DNA of 14,074 nucleotides, taken from the NCBI GenBank assembly GCA_004325065.1, contig PITI01000345.1:1-14074 (forward strand). The letters are read 5' to 3'. Origin of the DNA: Hamiltosporidium magnivora. Its lineage: Eukaryota; Microsporidia; Dubosqiidae. A program made the position numbers and the translations under genes. This document shows positions 7,450-14,074 of the stretch, one piece after another. Every line of letters starts with the position of its first letter. Position 1 is the stretch's first letter. The notes beneath the pieces were generated by a model that did no database searches, had not been told where the DNA came from, and saw only the letters and a list, made by a program, of their open reading frames with translations.

Positions 7450-7660
7450 TACAAAATTTTTTAAACAAAGTTATTTTTATCTGTTTTTTTGTTTGTTTTA
7501 GTATCTTCCTTTTCCCATTTTACTTTACTCGCCTTTTATATTGGATTCCTTTTCTATATTTGGAAACAATTCTTTAATTTTGGTCATTATATACCAACTT
7601 TGGGTCGAAAAATTTTTATATATGGTTGTTTTATACATTTACCTGTTTTATTCTATACCC
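7450..7660 (-). pseudogene. Frameshifted coding-like remnant
   Basis: On the minus strand a frame from ATG 7638 encodes MYKTTIYKNFSTQSWYIMTK, then KIKELFPNIEKESNIKGE and a stop. A single shift near 7535-7545 leads into a second hydrophilic stretch (KVKWEKEDTKTN, then a Lys/Asn-rich end) closing at about 7460. The combined peptide looks more like a protein C-terminus than random AT-rich sequence. It lies downstream of the 8086-8274 frame on the same strand, at about the distance expected for the far end of one decayed gene of roughly 270 codons. No family is recognised. Confidence 0.25.
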
Positions 7661-7859
7661 AATGAAGATAAATAGTGTTCTTGACTTTACTTAATTTTTA
7701 CAGCACAGCTTTTAATATCTTTATATAGAAGAGTATTTTTTCACTAAGATTTTCATAAAAAAAATCGTTTATATTTTATTTTACCACTTAAAGCACTTTA
7801 TTCCTTTCGCTAATTTGAAATTTCTTTGATATTAATCTTCCGTTACTTTAATTTGGATA

Positions 7860-8274
7860 TTCCATCTAAATAAGGAGTTATGCGTTATTTGTTTGACGAC
7901 ATCTTTCTGATTGGTTGGCTGTCTTTTAGAAAGATTGGTAGCTTGTATATTTGCTTCTTTCATATCACTCATTGATGAACCTAGTCAACACTCTTCTGTA
8001 TTCGCTTATACCTCGTTTCTTTCTGTCCAATAATTATATTATTCCGTCTGTCCTTTTCTGAACAAGCGAGAAATTATACTTTTACCTATATGCATGAGTA
8101 TTTGAAGCCTTGTAAGGTAATTCGGGTTATCTTTTCAAAATAATTCCCCGGGTTACCTTGTAAAAGAATATCACAACACTGAAATTCAAAACAGATTACC
8201 CCATTGTCCAATAGGTCAAATTTATTTGATGTTTCAGCCTTACATATTGAAGCAAATCTTAAGAAGTGATTCAT
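7860..8274 (-). pseudogene. Possible remnant of an ISXO2/Merlin-like transposase (N-terminal part)
   Basis: The first 62 codons (8274 down to a TAG at 8086) are open: MNHFLRFASICKAETSNKFD, then LLDNGVICFEFQCCDILLQ and a GFKYSC end. The pattern of a helix, a short xxNGVI segment and then a Cys-rich strand followed by a further aromatic-Cys motif recalls the zinc-ribbon N-terminus of ISXO2-like (IS1595/Merlin) DDE transposases, which are common in microsporidia. Beyond the TAG the frame is broken, but a shifted frame at about 7880-7985 gives SDMKEANIQATNLSKRQ, which could be the helix-turn-helix part of such a protein. No DDE residues or terminal inverted repeats were identified. A CCCC run precedes the ATG. 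It could instead be an unrelated short gene. Confidence 0.3.
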
Positions 8275-8284
8275 AATTAAATGA

Positions 8285-8288
8285 GGGG
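8285..8288 (-). promoter_or_regulatory. CCCC motif upstream of the start at 8274
   Basis: Minus strand ACACCCCTCATTTAATT immediately before the ATG, with the C-quartet about 10-14 bases upstream. Same spacing as at 7252, which suggests that the ATG at 8274 is, or once was, a real start. Confidence 0.35.
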
Positions 8289-9634
8289 TGTTTTATTGAT
8301 GATATTATATTAAATATATCAAGGTTAATTTCACTAATTTTGGGATTTTTTTTGATTCGATTGTCTACGCTCATTCCCGTATACTTTCATTAGAGAATTT
8401 CTCGAGCAAAGTGATACCTAAAAAAACGAGGGATTTAACTATGTAATACTTTTAAAAAAAATTTATAAAGAATATTTATGATTATTATGTCAAATATATT
8501 TCCAAATAAAATTTATATTTCTGCCTTTTAAATTATCTCACCAAAAATATATGCTGCAAAATTTTTTATTTCATTTCTCATAAAAACCTGGAAATATTAC
8601 TGATCGCATGCAAAAGAAAGAATAAAATCTATCATATTTATTTAATTGTTATGAGAAACAAATTGGAAATTTCATAAAAGAAGAAATCGATGAAACTGTA
8701 AAATATGAAACTTACTATGCTAGATACCGCAGCACTATCATTTTGCAATTCATTTCTAAATTTTGACTGAAAACTTAGTTACATATTTCATTCTTTTTTT
8801 GCCTCTCAATCTCGAGAATATACAAATGAAATTTCTCATCTGTTTCTTTGAATCCATTGTAGCTCGAGATTATAGAGGATTAGGCTACATATTGGGTGTT
8901 GTTTATATACCATCACAATCTAGCAATGATATATACACAAAATGGAAACATTCATCGCTGAGCAGATAGTTTTTAACGTCTTTATTCCCCCTCCGCCTCT
9001 TTAACTAAAACCGATGGATGTAATTCTTCGAATTATATAAGAATTGTGATTCATCTTTTATGAAACAAATAAATAATTATTTTTCAAAAAAACCTTTAAT
9101 ATCTATAGACTCGTAATAAATTGACTGATACTTTTTTCACAATTCAGACATATGACTTTATGATTAGAAAGGCAGTTATTTATTTTAGGTTATCTTAGAA
9201 AAGGTTATAAGAATGATTTATCTAAATGCGATAAAAAAATTTCACTTAATCGGGTAGATAAATAAGAAATAGAACTCGTAAAATAAATATAATTATTTTA
9301 ATATCAAATTTTGGCCTAAAACATTTACATAGAATAAGCATTTTTCTAATTTTACACTAGAAATATTGTACAAATTATTGAAATATCTGCAAAAAATACC
9401 AAAAATTTAAACTCATGTTAAAAATTTACCAGGTAATTGGTTGCCAAATTTTTTGAATGACAGGATGACTATGATCCAAATGTATTGATTATTCATCTTC
9501 TGAAAGCTAGTAAATATATAAATACATTAACCACATGAAATAGTGTGCTATCACAAGAAAATATAACTGGACGTAATTATGCTACGATTTAATTACCGAA
9601 AACAAAATTTTTATGTATGAACCTTGCTAATATC
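8289..9634. other. Gene-poor region with weak coding-like fragments
   Basis: Two fragments look faintly protein-like: a plus-strand frame without Met at about 8620-8766 (CYEKQIGNFIKEEIDETVKY, then ETYYARY) ending in TGA, and the ORF at 8763-8969 with ARDYRGLGYILGVVYIPSQ. They sit in different frames and I recognise no family, so they may be relics of an old mobile element or chance. The rest is A/T-rich without features. Confidence 0.3.
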
Positions 9635-9850
9635 TCAGTTGAAATAAGAGTAGACAAAATATTGTTATAATTTTGATCATTACACCTATAAATATCCCGA
9701 AATGGCTAAATTGACCCAATAAGATATATTAAGCTATTTGAAACTCTATCTATAAAACTTTTGTTGAATAATTTTTTCGAGAAACATATAATATATGAAA
9801 TAGAGAATCCTTTGACAAAAACAACTAATACGGATGAAATTAGTATCTAT
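9635..9850 (+). pseudogene. Doubtful fourth RLE retrotransposon relic, internally deleted
   Basis: The left end, gttgaaataagagtagacaa (about 9638-9657), resembles gcagagataagagtggacac at 3-22 of the intact copy. The right end, aacaactaatacggatgaaat (about 9820-9840), resembles the end of the intact ORF, aacaactaatacaaatgaata (566-586). The interval is about 200 bp against 585 in the intact copy, so most of the interior would have been lost. The interior itself aligns only loosely, so this rests on two short end matches. Confidence 0.3.
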
Positions 9851-10010
9851 TTCCTTTTGAGTCTTAAATATTAAATTTAAAAGTCGATAAATATAATTTT
9901 ATTAAATGCCTCTGATCAGGATACTGAACATAAATAATAGACGCTTATTTACAAAAAATTCGCACATAATTTCAGTCATATTTTTTTATTTTTTGATTTA
10001 TAAATATAAT

Positions 10011-10145
10011 TGGTTTCCACATGTGGAGGAAGGTTAACCCCATATAAAACTTTCTGCTTGGCAATGAATGTGTGAAACTGGCGTGAGATCATTGTATGGA
10101 TTTTTGGTGGTAATAAAATCACACTAAATCTTCGGTTGTTCCATG
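10011..10145 (+). repeat. Diverged direct repeat, copy A
   Basis: It starts ttggtttccac and contains tggagga...ttaacc.catataaaactttctgcttggca, followed by a segment ending taataaaatcaca. The same order of blocks occurs at 10753-10935. It carries a perfect 12-base palindrome, TCCACATGTGGA, at 10016-10027. It marks the left edge of a GC-richer island. No reading frame. Confidence 0.5.
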
Positions 10146-10752
10146 GGAGTTGTTATGAGGAGAAGAGGTCTAAGAAAAGGAGAAACTTTTTCTACAAATT
10201 TATTTGTTGTCTTTTATGTAGCCAGATTGCTGACCGCAGCTGAAAATGTAGGTAATTGCAATATAAAAGCATGAAAACCTAAACGCGCTCACTCGGGTTA
10301 GAAGACTCATCGCCTGGGAAATATAAAAACTAAAACCATGTAAATCCGAGAAAACTAAGTAGCAGATTATAGCTGTTGGTACTACATTACACTGTCTAGG
10401 TGATCTTAAGTAAATCTCTGAAATATATCTTAGCTAGAAGTTTATTGGGTTCAGGAAGTGTCAAGTAAGTGGGAATGCTGCATAGTCTTGGGAGAGCCCT
10501 GGATTGATTCCGGCCTTCGATCACACTCCATGCAACTGGAATTAACGAACTCCGGGCTACTGCTTCGCCTATTAATTAGGTTCTACACACTTGGTAGATG
10601 AAAGGCTTTGGGACGTAGGTATCGCAGGGGGTACTTATGCAGTTTTGGGTAGCAATTGTTTATGTTAAACCTAGAACTGTGTTAATGTCATGAAAATAAA
10701 TATAACATTTGCCACTTTTTCAAAAAATCTGATACTATTTAATAAATTTACT
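10146..10752. other. GC-richer island between two direct repeats, probably a decayed mobile element
   Basis: About 600 bases with clearly higher GC than the flanks, full of stops on both strands. A minus-strand stretch near 10540-10580 reads SSPEFVNSSCMECDRRPESI with a CxxC, reminiscent of the Cys/His knuckle between RT and RLE in R2-type LINEs, but the expected His and last Cys are not seen. I find no tRNA or rRNA match. Being enclosed by two related direct repeats, it may be the interior of a small LTR-type (TRIM-like) element or two neighbouring insertions of one repeat family. Confidence 0.3.
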
Positions 10753-10935
10753 TGGTTTCCACTATATTTTAAAGTTTTATAATCCAAGGTTATATGGAGG
10801 ATTCAAACCGCATTAAAAACTATCTGCCTGGCAAAAAGTGTCTTCAGTTTGTGCGAAAAGCATTGTTGTATTGTAGAGAGTTATAAATCACAGCGGATCT
10901 ATAGGCCACTTCTCTACAATCTTCGTGTTACGACA
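10753..10935 (+). repeat. Diverged direct repeat, copy B
   Basis: It shares with copy A the start ttggtttccac, then after an extra 30-35 bases the blocks tggagga, cattaaaaactatctgcctggca and ttataaatcaca, ending near caatcttcg. By eye roughly 60 per cent identical, with gaps. It contains a 10-bp perfect inverted repeat, ATTGTAGAGA at 10870-10879 and TCTCTACAAT at 10911-10920, that could form a hairpin with a 31-base loop. Same orientation as copy A. Confidence 0.5.
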
Positions 10936-13900
10936 GATTAAAAGAAACAAATATAAAACTTCCATATGTTTATCCCCGACACCGAGGCAAAAGACGAATA
11001 CAATAAGTATGAAATAAGTAGTTAATAATATAAGGTGAATCATATTTAATCTCTAGAAGATTATGAACTATTATAAATATCATTATGATATTCTAAAAGT
11101 CATATGTTATGAAGCATTACTAGACGCTTATTTATATAAATGATAAATTAACACATATTGTTTTAAAGTAAACAAAATAAAGGTCTTTAAAAACATAAAA
11201 TCATCCTCATGTCAAATTTATCTAAATTAACGACTATATGAGGCAAAAGTTGTTTTTATTTAAGTATTAAGACAAGAGCGACATGATAAGAACTTTTAAT
11301 TGATGAAAGTATGTACGTAACTGAAATCCAAATCAAACAAAAAAGTTCTTAAACATACTTACCAAAAATTTATTTCAGTTGAAGTTAACTATCTAAAAAA
11401 TCTTATGATGCAGAAATTCATATATGACTGAATTCAGAAACCGCCAAAGTTTCGTTATTATAGGAAAATATTTAGTAACTGGGGTGTCGCACTCAAAAAT
11501 TCACATATCATCAAATTAAAAAAAAAATTCTGAAGAATAAAACCAAAAAAATATCTTGCAAGCGATTTTTTGTGACTTCTGGTATCTGTTGTGTCTAGGA
11601 ACTTTTAATCCAATATTTAAGAGATTATTAAATCATAAAATAATGTCAAAACAAGTATAATAGAAAAATCAGGTATCATTATTTATCATATAAGGTTACT
11701 TCTAAAAGCTGATTCGGCTCTGCTTTCTGTAAATAGAATAAAAAGACTTTTATTATGATATTCAGAGAATAGATAGAAAATAATTACTTACTAGTGATGT
11801 CTTTTGAAAAATGAATTTCTATATTTTGAATTTCCCTAAGAAGTTATAGAACATAAACAGAAAACTTAATCGATAGCACATTTAAAGCGAATGATATTTG
11901 CTAGTGATAAATTTAGAATGAGAGTCAAATTTGATCAAAGAAATGCTCTCTTATAATTTATAAAGATAAATGCCCTAACCAATGCCATAGGAAACTATAT
12001 GAAGTTTTGTGTTATATATTCTATAAATTATTAATGATATGTAAGTCTTTTTTCTAAAAAATGGTATTTCTTTTATACCGATACAAGTATTCTCAATATT
12101 AAGAGAAAAGGCTCGAGCCATGCATGTATGACGATAAGTTTTAGATGTAAAGTTAAATTTTAATTCAATAAATTTATGTAGAGAAATAAGAGGAAATAGG
12201 CTTTATCGCAACTGCGATCCACAGTGGGAAACAAATAATAAACGGCAACCCTTGGCTAAAAAATTTATTTTTAAAACAACTTAGGCTTTGATTTTATTGT
12301 CCAAAAAATAATAATAAATCTGAAAAGCCTCGCAAAAAACCATGCTAGAAACCATATATGCCAAGTAATATTCAAAATAGAAAAACTGTGATTTTGAAAT
12401 TCTTATATGTACTAGAAAATAAAATTTATAAACGAAAAAAGTATTTTGTATTTTATATCATTGATAAAAAGTTTAAAATGATAATAGGTTTTTTGAGGAT
12501 TAAAGAACTGTTGTTTAACTCAATAAAATTTATAATATTTTTTAGAAATTTGGGTTGTATAATTATAATAACGACAGTTTCAAGTTGGTTTATTCATTAA
12601 ATTATTTTTTTTAAAGTATTTTAAATTTATTTCTTTGAATGAATAAAACAGATTTTAACAAATTTAATAAGTTGATTTTTAAAATCAAAAGTAACCAGAG
12701 ATTAAAAATAATCGTATGATTCATTTCTATTAATCTTTAAAAACTTTTAACTTGAAGGATTTAAGACTATTTTTAAAAATAGCAACTGATGATGGTTGAC
12801 CTAGGTTTATTACAAAAAAAACCAAGCAAAAATACTATTAAGAACTGCTTTTAAAATTTTAAATGTACCATTTGATAAATTTCATATGTAATATCTCAAT
12901 TAATTTTTATTAGGTACCAGAGTATGTTCATTAAAATCTCTATGCAAGAGCCAATTAGCCGCTGAATTTATATATATATTATTATACAATTTCATAGTGT
13001 TTTTTTGGATTGAGTGGACCAGTAAAATCGCTTCTAAATTCAAAGACTACAAAAATCAAAGTATATAAGAATTTTTTATAAAGAATATGCGAAATATGAA
13101 TTTATTTTATCAGAAAAATTAATTGCAAGAAATTACGGTAAGAAAATTATTTTTGTCTGTCTTAAAATGTTGTTTCGCTTGTCTAAATTAAATGCTTATT
13201 AAAAATACAAAATAAAATTCATGTAACTTATGACAGAAAAACATACTAAATAACGTTAGTAACAACATAATAGAAAAAATAAATATTATTACTATAAGTT
13301 TTTCATTATTTCTTTTTGCATACTCAATATATTGATTATCTTCGATTTATTTTATTACAACTTAAAAATATAATGCGTACAAGAAAAAAAAGAGTGATTT
13401 TTCGAATCTAATGAATAATCAATTAGTCTTTTTAAAATAATTAAAATTTTAGTACTTTTTTTACAAATAAGGTAATATTTTTAATTTATCACTAAAATCA
13501 TAAAATATTCGAACATTAAATTATGCATGTAGCTAGAGAAACTTTGAAATTTAAATAATTTTGTAACATTCGGTATAAATAAACTTAGGTATTTTTAAGG
13601 AGTTAAAACTCTATTCACTGAAAATATATATTTAATTGATAAATATTTGATTATAATACTTTAACTTTGATAGAAAGGTTAAATATGTAATTATTAACAA
13701 CAGAAGCTTAAACTTAGCAAAATGATACTTAATTATTGTCCTACTCGCCTTTTTAATACAATAGAAATATATGCACTAAATAAACTTTCTTTAATTACCT
13801 TTTTCTTAATGTAGGATTTTAAATCTGAAAATATGACAAAGGAAATCTAAGATACAAAAACTTATTTTTAAATTCTACTTTATCTTATTTATAAACTATT

Positions 13901-13980
13901 TTCCTTAAAATGATAAAAAAAAATAACTTACTTGATTTTTAATATATTTCTAAATTGGTATATTTATAGAATTATAGGGT
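10936..13980. other. Long gene-free AT-rich region
   Basis: About 3 kb without any gene I can support. The plus-strand ORF at 12358-12600 (80 codons) is almost wholly Ile, Lys, Phe, Tyr and Leu, has no upstream motif and reads like a chance frame in AT-rich DNA, although a small hydrophobic membrane protein cannot be excluded. A short GC-richer piece near 10960-11000 may still belong to the island to its left. No tRNA T-arm, snRNA or dispersed-repeat copy was seen in the rest. Confidence 0.45.
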
Positions 13981-14074
13981 TTTTCGATCAATATAATAAT
14001 CCTTGCAATCAATATAATAATTTTTCGATCAATATAATAATTTTTGCAATCAATATAATAATTTTTCGATCAAT
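13981..14074. repeat. Tandem repeat array of alternating 20- and 21-bp units, continuing past the window
   Basis: Five successive units: 13981-14000, 14001-14021, 14022-14041, 14042-14062 and a partial 14063-14074. Units 1, 3 and 5 carry ttttcgatcaat; units 2 and 4 carry (tt/cc)ttgcaatcaat; all complete ones end in ataataat. The real period is therefore a 41-bp dimer of two related monomers, a simple higher-order repeat. Near-identity between units indicates recent expansion. Confidence 0.9.

Noticed and set aside
10490..10530. Third copy of the SINE head, from ggattgattccggcctt resembling ggtgattgaatccgggcctt at 4642-4661
   Set aside because: The similarity does not continue into the body of the element on either side, so it is too short to call.
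12358..12600. 80-codon Ile/Lys/Phe-rich frame as a gene
   Set aside because: Composition is that of translated random AT-rich DNA, with no motif, neighbour or start signal in support.

Overview
This window reads as eukaryotic nuclear DNA from a gene-poor, very AT-rich genome. Nearly all non-coding sequence is A/T runs, the recognisable genes are very short, and open frames are full of Lys, Asn, Ile and Phe. Three minus-strand reading frames carry a CCCC run 10 to 25 bases before their ATG, which resembles the C-rich start-proximal motif of microsporidian genes. Together with tiny intron-free proteins and decayed retroelements, this suggests a microsporidian with an expanded, repeat-rich genome (for example a Hamiltosporidium-like lineage). 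The organism assignment is inference. TAA, TGA and TAG all behave as stops.

Layout. Positions 1-587 hold the 3' end of an R2/CRE-type non-LTR retrotransposon ORF with a restriction-like endonuclease (RLE) domain, cut by the window edge. Directly behind it (about 690-1640) lies a second, heavily decayed copy of the same segment in the same orientation. That copy is broken by a 170-bp insertion (941-1110) flanked by a perfect 12-bp target-site duplication, and probably by another small A-tailed insertion (about 1310-1425). A third decayed copy lies at about 3287-3692 and a doubtful fourth at about 9635-9850. The 170-bp element recurs at 4485-4648, so it is a short dispersed repeat family with SINE-like features.

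Best-supported host genes: a 75-residue minus-strand ORF (2029-2256) with two short matches to SART1/Snu66 splicing factors; a ubiquitin-like plus AN1 zinc-finger protein (6249-6764, probable true start 6351); and, convergent with it, a 113-residue coiled-coil protein (6911-7252). A minus-strand 62-residue ORF (8086-8274) and decayed coding-like sequence down to about 7450 may be an old ISXO2/Merlin-like transposase, but this is tentative.

The right half is almost empty. It holds a GC-richer island (about 10011-10990) with two diverged same-orientation repeat copies at its edges, then about 3 kb of AT-rich sequence with no recognised gene. The window ends in a tandem array of alternating 20- and 21-bp units (13981-14074) that runs off the edge.

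Nothing suggests an operon or a multi-gene system. The main interest is the layered history of nested retroelement insertions and the extreme reduction of the few genes present.
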